A stretch of DNA of 16,916 nt from an uncultured Mollicutes bacterium (GTDB taxonomy: Bacteria; Bacillota_I; Bacilli_A; RFN20; CAG-826). Position numbers and translations under genes: made by a program. The stretch lies in contig URQK01000030.1 of assembly GCA_900549975.1 (NCBI GenBank), positions 1-16,916 on the forward strand, written 5' to 3'. Positions 1 to 6,483 of the stretch are shown here, piece after piece; the stretch's first letter is position 1, and each line of letters begins with the position of its first letter. The notes below the pieces were generated by a model that was given only the letters and a program-made list of their open reading frames with translations, did not search any database and was not told where the DNA came from.

Positions 1-208
1 GTTTTCCATAATACTTTAAAAACTCTTTTGGATTACTAATTGCGTAACTTCTTACTTCGATATCATCAAGTGTAACATATTCTATTTCTGAAAATATTTT
101 TTCAATTAAAGTTAATTTACCAACTTGCCTTGATCCATATATTGTTATTGAAGCAAATTGCTGAGATGCCTCAATTATTTTTTCTTCTATATCTCGTTTT
201 ATATACAT
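1..208 (-). CDS. AAA_14/DUF4143-type ATP-binding protein, N-terminal fragment
   Basis: This is the first 69 codons of a minus-strand gene that runs off the left edge. The protein opens MYIKRDIEEKI and has a P-loop, GSRQVGKLTL, at residues 25-34, preceded by a hydrophobic strand (ITIY). That layout, with a Q-V-G-K loop about 25 residues from the start, is typical of the AAA_14/DUF4143 family, in which GPRQVGKTT is usual. These are predicted ATPases, common in gut bacteria, with no settled function. The Walker A residue after the lysine is Leu (codon TTA), where Thr or Ser normally helps bind Mg; a Thr follows one place later. The start is set by an AAGGTG ribosome site just upstream and by the promoter at 229-257. 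Family is inferred from the short N-terminus only; the C-terminal DUF4143 domain is not visible. Confidence 0.75.
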   Translation of the reverse strand, partial: MYIKRDIEEKIIEASQQFASITIYGSRQVGKLTLIEKIFSEIEYVTLDDIEVRSYAISNPKEFLKYYGK

Positions 209-228
209 GTTAATCACCTTCCATATAT

Positions 229-257
229 ATTATAGACCGAGCATAACAAATTATCAA
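229..257 (-). promoter_or_regulatory. Sigma-A promoter for the left-edge ATPase gene
   Basis: On the minus strand there is a -35 box TTGATA (252-257) and a perfect -10 box TATAAT (229-234), separated by exactly 17 bases. It lies about 20 bases upstream of the ATG at 208. A 12-base palindrome, ACAATGCATTGT, sits just upstream at about 266-277 and could be an operator; that is speculative. I see no convincing terminator in the rest of the 209-343 gap. Confidence 0.8.
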
Positions 258-343
258 CAATTTATACAATGCATTGTTGTTTTTGCCGAAATAATGAACC
301 GATATTATTTTGTAACAATATAATACGTTTTCAACATTATCAA

Positions 344-1003
344 TTATTTGCTTTGAATTTTTATAAAATTATTAATTTCAATTTCTAATTGCTTAAATAC
401 ATTAGCAATTAAATATCCATCCGCAATAGCGTGATTTAAACGTACACTAATAGGCATTAATAGTTTTCCATTTTCTTCACGAAATCTTCCCCAGTTTACA
501 ATTGGATTAAAAAATAAATATCCATCTGGTAATTCAATATTAAAAGAATCATAGTTTAACCAAGATAAATAAGAAGCATCAAACCAGTTTGGATGATTTT
601 CCATATCTAAGCCATAATCTCTAGTTTTCTTTGCATTTTCAATATCTTTTTTAGCATTATCATAGAAAGTATGATAATCTTCACAATAATTAGTATAAAC
701 AGGAGTACATGTCTCTGTATCTTCATGAAAAATATATTGCGTTGGATTAATAACATCATAACATCTTAATTCATCGCTTTTCCAATCATAAACCATTTTG
801 TAATCATCACGCGAATTAAGTACTTTAGATAAAATATAAAGAAAATTAATATAGAATTTTGTATTTGCTTTTTTAGAAAAATTAAAAAGACTAGTGACAT
901 CAATTCTTGCTGTCATTGACATTGAACATTTAGCACCTTTGGTAAAATGATTGTAAACGCCTTTTCGATAATAATTTTCTTTATTTATTACTTTATAACT
1001 CAT
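344..1003 (-). CDS. Type A chloramphenicol O-acetyltransferase (CatA-like)
   Basis: A 219-residue protein of the trimeric type A CAT family, which transfers acetyl from acetyl-CoA to the 3-hydroxyl of chloramphenicol in the cytoplasm. The length matches the family (about 210-220). The catalytic segment near the C-terminus reads NHAIADG at residues 190-196. The active-site His (H191) and structural Asp (D195) are kept, while the first His of the classic HHxxxDG is Asn. The upstream FFNPIVNWGRF stretch (165-174) is also typical. An open frame begins at a GTG three codons earlier, but AGGTG lies six bases before the ATG at 1003, so that ATG is chosen. It is the last gene of a tetR-led operon, six bases or so after the GNAT stop. 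CatA-like enzymes outside the classic subclasses do not always confer resistance, so the substrate is inferred. Confidence 0.88.
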   Translation of the reverse strand: MSYKVINKENYYRKGVYNHFTKGAKCSMSMTARIDVTSLFNFSKKANTKFYINFLYILSKVLNSRDDYKMVYDWKSDELRCYDVINPTQYIFHEDTETCTPVYTNYCEDYHTFYDNAKKDIENAKKTRDYGLDMENHPNWFDASYLSWLNYDSFNIELPDGYLFFNPIVNWGRFREENGKLLMPISVRLNHAIADGYLIANVFKQLEIEINNFIKIQSK

Positions 1004-1018
1004 AACTGTCACCTACTT

Positions 1019-1642
1019 TTAAAATAATTGTCCAGGTAATTTTAATTTTTCTTTTTTAGAAAATGATTCATCAAATTTAAGTGCATCTTCTTCATTAATT
1101 AAATATGCTTCTGGAGTAAAATATTCTCCTTTAATATTTTCTAAGAAATTTGTTTTCAATTCAAGACATAAGAAAAAAGAAAAATCATCTTCGTCATTTA
1201 ATCCATGATATTTGATATTATATGTCGAAGCATAAATAAATCCGGATTTTCCATAAAAATCAATATTTCCTTCTAAAAATATTACGCCATATCCTAATTC
1301 ACGTGCTTTATTTATTGAATAATCCAACAATATTTTTCCATAGCCTTTTCTTTTATATTCATTAGCAATACAAATTGGGCCTAGTGTTAATATTGTTACG
1401 TCTTCATTATCTTTGTTTTTTATAGAAGATTTTACAAAAGCAACTTGACCAATAATTCTATTATCTAATTCCATAACAAAATCAAGTTCTTTTACAAAAT
1501 TAACACTTTTTCTTAGTTCATGAAGTAAGAAGTGTTCAATGCATCCTGGACGATAAACATTCCAAAAGCTTTCACGAACAAGATTTTCAACATATTTATA
1601 ATCTGATTCTTTTTCTAAACGAATTTTAATATTATTTTGCAT
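1019..1642 (-). CDS. GNAT family N-acetyltransferase
   Basis: A 207-residue GNAT acetyltransferase. The acetyl-CoA pyrophosphate loop is visible as KRKGYGK (residues 97-103) after a beta strand TLGPICI (86-92). It is followed by a helix (ILLDYSINKARELGY) and the strand VIFLEGN ending in FYGKSGF, the usual GNAT C-terminal motif. The overall look is that of YhbS-like predicted acetyltransferases; the acceptor cannot be read from sequence. Translation could begin seven codons upstream (MDLRRKT), but AAGGAG (1650-1655) falls inside that extension at correct spacing for the ATG at 1642, which is chosen. The start overlaps the end of the DUF998 gene by 11 bases, suggesting coupled translation. Its place between a TetR regulator and a CAT suggests a drug or small molecule as acceptor; that is inference. 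Confidence 0.85.
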   Translation of the reverse strand: MQNNIKIRLEKESDYKYVENLVRESFWNVYRPGCIEHFLLHELRKSVNFVKELDFVMELDNRIIGQVAFVKSSIKNKDNEDVTILTLGPICIANEYKRKGYGKILLDYSINKARELGYGVIFLEGNIDFYGKSGFIYASTYNIKYHGLNDEDDFSFFLCLELKTNFLENIKGEYFTPEAYLINEEDALKFDESFSKKEKLKLPGQLF

Positions 1643-2273
1643 AGTTTTTCTCCTTAAATCCATTAAATAAACACATTCCTAAAAATGCATTAAAAATAGT
1701 TACGGCAAATACAGAAAATCTTTCAAATACACCAAATATTGATCTAGGAGCAACATTAGTTCCGATTGCACCTATAAACATAAGAATAAGTGCAATTAAA
1801 GCAACAATTGAGATGTATTTATAATCGTTATTACGGAATCCACTAATAATGATAATAAGTAGAGAAACAATTGATAATAAAACGACTGCGACAGTAATAA
1901 CATATATATGCATTATATCTTGAAATGAGTTTGGATTGCCACTTGTAGAAAGTGGAAACATCGTATAGCCGATATTAGAGATATAATTCATAATGCAAAA
2001 TAAATATATACCAATACGCATTGGCTTTGTTAATTTATCTTGAATATAAATAACTACTAAAGTAATAGATACTATTCCACATACTCCATATAAAGAAGAT
2101 AATTGATTCCATAACATTAATGATGGTGCATCACTAGCACTTAAGTCACTTACTGCTTGTGTTAACCAGTTATAACCTGGATAAGCAAGTGGCGCCAATA
2201 TAACAGCGGCACTATAAGAAATAAGTGATATTAATCCTAATAATACTAAATAATTAATTAAAGTTTTTTTCAT
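1632..2273 (-). CDS. DUF998 family integral membrane protein
   Basis: A 213-residue membrane protein with about six hydrophobic segments (residues roughly 8-29, 56-77, 87-105, 121-144, 152-174 and 181-204). Between the first two lies the conserved YPGYNWLTQAVSDLSA stretch characteristic of DUF998; GVFERFSVFA before the last helix is also typical. The function of DUF998 is not established. It is the second gene of the operon: it starts one base after the tetR stop, with its AGGTGA ribosome site inside the tetR 3' end, and it overlaps the GNAT start. DUF998 proteins often sit next to TetR regulators, so a role in efflux or envelope response is possible but unproven. Confidence 0.85.
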   Translation of the reverse strand: MKKTLINYLVLLGLISLISYSAAVILAPLAYPGYNWLTQAVSDLSASDAPSLMLWNQLSSLYGVCGIVSITLVVIYIQDKLTKPMRIGIYLFCIMNYISNIGYTMFPLSTSGNPNSFQDIMHIYVITVAVVLLSIVSLLIIIISGFRNNDYKYISIVALIALILMFIGAIGTNVAPRSIFGVFERFSVFAVTIFNAFLGMCLFNGFKEKNYAK

Positions 2274-2274
2274 C

Positions 2275-2868
2275 TTATTTCACCTCGAATTGATTAGAAA
2301 ACCAATCAATAAATTTAATTAAATTGTCACTTTTTTCTTCTTTGGCGGTATTTAAATCTAAATTATAGTCCATAAACGCATGAACAGTCATAGCAAAAGA
2401 TGTGGCAACCACATCAATATTCTCTACACTTAATTTTTTATGTACTTGCAAAGCATAAAAAAGATTTTTTGTGGCATTAACCATGCGGCTTGTTTCTTCG
2501 ATAAGAATTTTAGCCGCTAGAGGATTGAAGGTATGTTCGGCATAAATAATTTTATAAAACTTAAGCATACTTTCTTGCATGTTCATATTATTGTAATTAT
2601 TTATTGTTAACATAAGAATTTCTTTTAAAGATTTTCCTTCAATTAATCTAGCATAATCAATTTCACCTATTGATAAACTAGATTTAGCCTCGTTTCTTAA
2701 GTACTGATAAGTAGCTTCAATGATTTCATCTTTAGATTTGAAATGATTGTATAAAGATGGTTTTTTTATGCCTATAAATTCCGCAATTTGTGACATTGAT
2801 ATATTGCTTAATCCTTTTTCTGATGCTAACGATAAAGTTGCTTGGATAATTTCTTCTTTTCTATTCAT
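2275..2868 (-). CDS. TetR/AcrR family transcriptional regulator
   Basis: A 197-residue TetR-family repressor. The N-terminal DNA-binding domain (residues 1-50) shows the standard helix-turn-helix SMSQIAEFIGIKKPSLYNHF at 24-43, followed by KSKDEII. The helical C-terminal part (about 55-197) would bind an inducer that is not identifiable from sequence. It is the first gene of the operon and has an AAGGAGTG ribosome site six bases before the ATG. A 7-2-7 dyad in its own promoter strongly suggests autorepression, with release of the whole operon (DUF998, GNAT, CAT) on ligand binding. This layout is common for drug-inducible resistance genes. Confidence 0.93.
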   Translation of the reverse strand: MNRKEEIIQATLSLASEKGLSNISMSQIAEFIGIKKPSLYNHFKSKDEIIEATYQYLRNEAKSSLSIGEIDYARLIEGKSLKEILMLTINNYNNMNMQESMLKFYKIIYAEHTFNPLAAKILIEETSRMVNATKNLFYALQVHKKLSVENIDVVATSFAMTVHAFMDYNLDLNTAKEEKSDNLIKFIDWFSNQFEVK

Positions 2869-2897
2869 AAAATCACTCCTTAATAATATCGTTAGTT

Positions 2898-2926
2898 ATA
2901 ATACTACCGAGCGGTAGTTTTGTCAA
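2898..2926 (-). promoter_or_regulatory. Promoter of the tetR-DUF998-GNAT-CAT operon
   Basis: On the minus strand, a perfect -35 box TTGACA (2921-2926) and a -10 box TATTAT (2898-2903) are separated by 17 bases. The ATG of tetR lies about 30 bases downstream, giving a leader of about 20 bases. Confidence 0.85.
2903..2918. promoter_or_regulatory. TetR-type operator dyad inside the promoter spacer
   Basis: ACTACCG-AG-CGGTAGT is a perfect 7-base inverted repeat with a two-base centre. It fills almost the whole spacer between the -35 and -10 boxes of the tetR promoter, so bound repressor would block RNA polymerase. Size, symmetry and position match known TetR-family operators. Confidence 0.85.
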
Positions 2927-2974
2927 TGAAGTTTTGATATTAAAATGATTTTACTTAAATCTCAAAATATAAAA

Positions 2975-3011
2975 TTGGCATATTAAAATATGAATATGTG
3001 CCAAAATGGCA
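2975..3011. promoter_or_regulatory. TGGCA/TGCCA half-site cluster upstream of the HTH-nucleotidyltransferase gene
   Basis: Three copies of one five-base half-site occur within 37 bases: TGGCA (2976-2980), TGCCA (2999-3003) and TGGCA (3007-3011). The last two form the inverted repeat TGCCA-AAA-TGGCA. They lie just upstream of an XRE-HTH gene, so autoregulation is plausible. No clear -35/-10 pair is visible here; TTGGCA at 2975 and TAAAAT near 3012 are possible fragments. Confidence 0.45.
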
Positions 3012-3034
3012 TAAAATATTAGTGGTGATAAAAA

Positions 3035-3511
3035 TTGGGACTTAAACAATATAGATTAAACATGGGGATTTCTATTAAAGAAGCTTCAAAAACAACTGGT
3101 GTACCAATTAGAACTTACATTAGATATGAAAATGATAATTCTTATGGTAATAAATTAAAAAGAAACGCTATGTTAGAAATGTTAAAACAAGAATATGATA
3201 TTACTGAAGATAAAGACATTTTAACAATCAAACAAATTCAAGTGGTTATTAATGATGTATTTAAAGATTATGAAAATAAAATAGATTTTTGCTATCTATT
3301 TGGAAGTTATGCTAAAGGATACGCAACAGAAACTAGTGATATAGACTTATGTATATCAACATCTATATCTAGATTAGCCTTTTTAGGATTGATAGAAAAG
3401 TTACGAAGTGCCTTACGTAAGAAAGTAGATTTAATAAGATTATCAGATTTAAGTAATAATGAAGAACTATTAAAAGAAATCATGAAAGATGGTGTTAGAA
3501 TATATAAATAG
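3035..3511 (+). CDS. XRE-type HTH fused to MNT-like nucleotidyltransferase
   Basis: A 158-residue two-domain protein. Residues 1-35 form an XRE/Cro-type helix-turn-helix (LKQYRLNMGISIKEASKTTG). Residues about 65-158 form a minimal nucleotidyltransferase with the pol-beta signature GSYAKG (90-95) and the metal-binding aspartates in SDIDL (D102, D104); a third acidic residue is likely D132 in KVDLI. Related MNT proteins act as antitoxins that modify a HEPN toxin, but no HEPN gene is adjacent: the next 212 bases hold no convincing gene. The start is a TTG, chosen because an ATG nine codons later would cut into the first HTH helix; GGTGAT lies just upstream. Target and nucleotide are unknown. It could equally be a self-standing transcription regulator. 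Confidence 0.8.
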   Translation: MGLKQYRLNMGISIKEASKTTGVPIRTYIRYENDNSYGNKLKRNAMLEMLKQEYDITEDKDILTIKQIQVVINDVFKDYENKIDFCYLFGSYAKGYATETSDIDLCISTSISRLAFLGLIEKLRSALRKKVDLIRLSDLSNNEELLKEIMKDGVRIYK

Positions 3512-3568
3512 CAAAAAAATGATTTGTATTTTTACTGCAAAATTATTTTTAAATTTATTTATGCTTGT

Positions 3569-3591
3569 TGAATTTATTTAATATAAATTCA
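3569..3591. repeat. AT-rich inverted repeat downstream of the HTH-nucleotidyltransferase gene
   Basis: TGAATTTAT and ATAAATTCA are perfect 9-base arms around a 5-base loop. The stem has only one G-C pair per arm and no clean T run follows. It is therefore at best a weak terminator for the upstream gene, or a protein-binding dyad. Confidence 0.35.
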
Positions 3592-3616
3592 TAGTTTATT
3601 CTAAAGATAAACCTTG

Positions 3617-3645
3617 TTGAAATAATCTTAGAAAGTGGCTATAAA
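3617..3645 (+). promoter_or_regulatory. Promoter of nagB-nagA
   Basis: A -35 box TTGAAA (3617-3622) and a -10 box TATAAA (3640-3645) are separated by 17 bases, with TGGC just before the -10. Transcription would begin near 3652, leaving a leader of about 70 bases before the AAGGAG ribosome site and the ATG at 3724. Confidence 0.75.
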
Positions 3646-3655
3646 TAATTTATAG
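3639..3655. promoter_or_regulatory. Dyad over the nagB -10 box, candidate operator
   Basis: CTATAAA-TAA-TTTATAG is a perfect 7-3-7 inverted repeat that covers the -10 box and the predicted transcription start. A repressor bound here would silence nagBA. The regulator is unknown; no GntR or ROK repressor gene lies in the window. AT-rich dyads can also arise by chance. Confidence 0.45.
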
Positions 3656-3723
3656 TAATTGCTTTTTAATGAAAGTATTAAAGAATTATTGAAATTATTA
3701 AGCATCAATTTAAGGAGTCTAAT

Positions 3724-4458
3724 ATGGAATTAAAAATATTAACTGATAAAGAAATAAATGAAGAAGTAGCAAATGAAATAGTGAAATTAATTAATAAGAA
3801 ACCTAATGCAGTATTAGGCTTAGCAACTGGCGGTAGTCCAGTTGGTGTCTATAAAGAATTAATTAAAAAATATAATGAAAAAGAAGTATCATTTAAATAT
3901 GTTAAAACTTATAATCTAGATGAATACATTGGCTTAACAAAAGATAATAAAGAATCTTATTATTACTTTATGTGTCATAATTTGTTTAATTATATTAATG
4001 TTAATATGAATAATGTTCATTTACCAGATGGTATTAATTATGAAGATAGTATTGCTAATTATGAAAAATCCATTGCTAGTGATGGAGGTATTGATTATCA
4101 AATATTAGGAATAGGTAGCAATGGACATATTGCATTTAATGAGCCAGGAACATCTTTTGAAAGTAATGTTCATAAAGTGGAATTAAAAGAATCAACAAGA
4201 ATTGATAATAGTCGTTTCTTTAATTCTCTTAATGAAGTTCCAACATCAGCGATTACGATGGGACTTAAATCAATTTTAAGCGCCAAAAGAATAATTCTTA
4301 TTGCTACTGGTGTTCATAAAGCAGAAGCTATTAAACACTTATTTGAAGGAAAAGAAGATATTAATTGGCCAGTTACTATTTTAAATAGACACAAAAATGT
4401 TACAATCTTTTGTGATAAAGAAGCTGCTTCATTATTATTAGGAGAAACAACACTATGA
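3724..4458 (+). CDS. nagB: Glucosamine-6-phosphate deaminase
   Basis: The cytoplasmic enzyme that converts glucosamine-6-phosphate to fructose-6-phosphate and ammonia, the last step of amino-sugar catabolism. It has 244 residues, the short Gram-positive form (B. subtilis NagB is about this size) without the C-terminal extension of the allosteric E. coli enzyme. The phosphate loop GLATGGSPVGVY is at 32-43, the NLDEY motif carrying the catalytic Asp at 64-68, and GIGSNGHIAFNEPG at 129-142 with His135 and Glu140. The residue matching E. coli Asp141 is Asn134, which is normal for Gram-positive enzymes. AAGGAG lies six bases before the ATG. Its TGA stop overlaps the nagA ATG (ATGA), so the two are translationally coupled. 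The TGA at the family's normal length also shows that code 4 is not used. Confidence 0.96.
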   Translation: MELKILTDKEINEEVANEIVKLINKKPNAVLGLATGGSPVGVYKELIKKYNEKEVSFKYVKTYNLDEYIGLTKDNKESYYYFMCHNLFNYINVNMNNVHLPDGINYEDSIANYEKSIASDGGIDYQILGIGSNGHIAFNEPGTSFESNVHKVELKESTRIDNSRFFNSLNEVPTSAITMGLKSILSAKRIILIATGVHKAEAIKHLFEGKEDINWPVTILNRHKNVTIFCDKEAASLLLGETTL

Positions 4459-5582
4459 AAGGTTTTAAGAATGTAATAATATATAAAGAAAATGTTGGCT
4501 TAGTAAAGAGTTCTATTCAATTTGAAAATGGAAAAATATCTTCGTTTGAAGATGAAAATGATTTATTAAGTTTAGATGATAAACTTATTGTTGTGCCAGG
4601 TTTTATTGATGAACATATTCATGGAGCAAATGGGTCAGATGTAATGTATGCCACAGATAAAGACTTATCTAATATTGCCAAATCAATTACTAAGGATGGA
4701 GTTACATCATTCATGCCCACTACAATGAGCATGGATATTTCCTCTATAAAAAAAGCCCTAAATGTTATTGGTAATTATTCTAATGAAGAAGGTGCTAATG
4801 TAATAGGCGCTCATGTCGAAGGGCCATTTATATCCAAAAAATATTGTGGAGCGCAAGATCCTAAAAACATTATTAAATCAAATATTGGCATTTTAAAAGA
4901 TTTGATTGATTCTTCAAATAAGAAAATAAAAATTATAACTATCGCTCCAGAAGAAACTACTTTAGAAGTAATGGAATATCTAAAAGATAACAATATTTTG
5001 ATAAATGCTGGCCATAGTGATGCTAGTGCAATGCAAGCTGTTGAAGCATTTAAAAATGGAGTTACTTGTTTAACACATACATATAATGCAATGCGAGGTA
5101 TTCATCATCGTGATATTGGCTTATTAGGAGAAGGCTTAATTCATGATGAAATATATGCTGAGTTAATTTCGGATTTACATCATGTTTCTAGTGAGGCAAT
5201 TAAATTTTTATATCGTAATAAACCAAGTAATAAGATTATTCTAATAACCGATTCCATGGAAGCAAGATTTTTGCCTAATGGAATTTATGAATTAGGTGGA
5301 CAAAAAGTATATGTAAAAGATGGGATGGCCACATTAAAAAGTGGTGTTTTAGCGGGCTCTGTCTTACATATGAATGAAGCAATAAAAAATGTTAAAAATG
5401 TTTTAGGTATTTCTCTAATTGAAGCAATAGATATGGCTACTAAAAATGTTGCAAATCACTTAGGATTAACGAATAAAGGTAGTATAGCTATTGGTAAGGA
5501 TGCTGATTTAACGATTATTGATGAAGATTTAAATGTTTATATGACAATTATAAAAGGGAAGATTGCATATCAAAAGAATTAA
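4455..5582 (+). CDS. nagA: N-acetylglucosamine-6-phosphate deacetylase
   Basis: This cytoplasmic amidohydrolase removes acetate from GlcNAc-6-phosphate to supply NagB with glucosamine-6-phosphate. Its 375 residues are the usual length. Metal and catalytic residues are all visible: HIH (54-56), Glu122 in HVEGPF, His187 in NAGHSD, His208 in THTYNAM, and the catalytic Asp266 in ITDSMEA. The substrate-binding HHRDIGLLGEG stretch (217-227) is present. It overlaps nagB by four bases and shares its promoter. Its stop lies only 23 bases from the convergent araC stop, and no strong hairpin terminator is visible in between. With NagB alone it completes the route from GlcNAc-6-P to fructose-6-P; the step making GlcNAc-6-P (a kinase or PTS) is not in the window. 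Confidence 0.96.
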   Translation: MKGFKNVIIYKENVGLVKSSIQFENGKISSFEDENDLLSLDDKLIVVPGFIDEHIHGANGSDVMYATDKDLSNIAKSITKDGVTSFMPTTMSMDISSIKKALNVIGNYSNEEGANVIGAHVEGPFISKKYCGAQDPKNIIKSNIGILKDLIDSSNKKIKIITIAPEETTLEVMEYLKDNNILINAGHSDASAMQAVEAFKNGVTCLTHTYNAMRGIHHRDIGLLGEGLIHDEIYAELISDLHHVSSEAIKFLYRNKPSNKIILITDSMEARFLPNGIYELGGQKVYVKDGMATLKSGVLAGSVLHMNEAIKNVKNVLGISLIEAIDMATKNVANHLGLTNKGSIAIGKDADLTIIDEDLNVYMTIIKGKIAYQKN

Positions 5583-5605
5583 TAAATGAGCAATTGTTAT
5601 AGCTT

Positions 5606-6406
5606 TTACCTAATTTGCTTTGGAGTTGTATTAAATGTTTTTTTGAATAATCGATAAAAATAAGTTTCGTTTTCGAAATTTATTTTTTCACAGATTTCAC
5701 TGATTGTAATTTCAGTGTTTTTCATTTGGTTATAGGCATAGTTCATTTTTTGCCTATTCCAATAGTCTGTAATTGATTCGCCTTGATATTTTTTAAACTC
5801 TCTTCTTATGTGTTCTTTTGTATAACCGAAAGTATCTAAAATTGAATTTATATCTTTGCAAAAATAATTTGGCGATTTTAAAATTGCAATTAGAGTGGTA
5901 AGCCAAGATTTTTCGACTTTTTTATGAATAGTAGTTGATTTATAGATGAGCATTAAAAGATAATTTACTATAATTTTTTCGGCATCAGAATCGCTTTTTA
6001 AATATGTACACAAATATTCGCTAGTGTCAATGTCTTGAACGCTAATATTTAATTGGTAAATTTTGTCAGTTTTAAAAAAATAATATTGAGAAACTAATTT
6101 GTTAAAATAATTTGGTTTTATGATTATATCTCGATGTATGAAATCAAATGTTGAATTTTTTAAGGTGTGTGAAACACCAAGAGGAATAAAAATGAAATCA
6201 CCACTTTTAATTTCACTTTCTTTACTATCTAACACATGAATGCATGATCCTTTGACTACATACAAAAATTCATAAAACTCGTGAGAATGCAATGCTACAT
6301 CTTCAAAAGCTTTAAGGTGAGTATGGAGATTTCTGTCTTTTTCAAAGTTATCGACTATTTTAAAAATTAATGAATTATTATACATTGCAATATCATTGTA
6401 GTTCAT
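5606..6406 (-). CDS. AraC family regulator with N-terminal cupin sensor
   Basis: A 266-residue regulator. Residues about 35-85 are a cupin sugar-sensing domain (ALHSHEFYEFLYVVKG, then SGDFIFIPLGVSHTL) with metal-type histidines H40, H42 and H80. Residues about 180-266 hold the double AraC helix-turn-helix: the first around 186-207, the second ITISEICEKINFENETYFYRLF at 233-254, followed by FKKTFNTTPKQIR, where the protein ends. Proteins of this layout usually activate nearby sugar-uptake genes. It lies between nagBA and the divergent lipoprotein/ABC operon and is probably the regulator of that operon. The start is uncertain: the ATG at 6406 has no clear ribosome site, nor does the in-frame ATG at 6385. 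A TTGTTG-16-TATAAT pair at about 6457-6484 on this strand may be its promoter. Confidence 0.9.
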   Translation of the reverse strand: MNYNDIAMYNNSLIFKIVDNFEKDRNLHTHLKAFEDVALHSHEFYEFLYVVKGSCIHVLDSKESEIKSGDFIFIPLGVSHTLKNSTFDFIHRDIIIKPNYFNKLVSQYYFFKTDKIYQLNISVQDIDTSEYLCTYLKSDSDAEKIIVNYLLMLIYKSTTIHKKVEKSWLTTLIAILKSPNYFCKDINSILDTFGYTKEHIRREFKKYQGESITDYWNRQKMNYAYNQMKNTEITISEICEKINFENETYFYRLFKKTFNTTPKQIR

Positions 6407-6428
6407 AAAATATCATTATGCAATATTG
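6389..6428. promoter_or_regulatory. Direct repeats, candidate AraC-type binding sites
   Basis: AATATCATT occurs at 6389-6397 and again at 6409-6417, exactly 20 bases apart, about two helical turns. TGCAATAT overlaps the first copy (6386-6393) and recurs just after the second (6419-6426). AraC-family dimers typically bind direct repeats with this spacing next to a weak -35. The downstream promoter fits: TATAAA at 6459-6464 has no recognisable -35 box. The left copy falls within the first codons of araC unless that gene starts at 6385. Confidence 0.45.
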
Positions 6429-6483
6429 TTTTTAATATTTATTAGTTTAAAATTAAATTATAAATAGGAAATGGAGCACAACA

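Noticed and set aside
260..343. A terminator for the tetR-CAT operon
   Set aside because: The best pairing (AATAAT/ATTATT) is short and AT-only and lacks a following T run on the minus strand.
3512..3723. A HEPN toxin gene following the MNT gene
   Set aside because: No open frame of useful length with a ribosome site is present; the stretch holds an AT-rich dyad and the nagB promoter.
3724..4458. Genetic code 4 (TGA as Trp), as in Mollicutes
   Set aside because: nagB ends at TGA at the normal family length with the nagA start overlapping it, and Trp is coded by TGG throughout.
4811..4993. Minus-strand open frame of 60 codons within nagA
   Set aside because: It is antisense to a fully conserved enzyme, has no ribosome site and no recognisable protein features.
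5583..5640. A shared terminator between the convergent nagA and araC genes
   Set aside because: Only a three-base AGC/GCT pairing with a long AT loop is visible, too weak to call.
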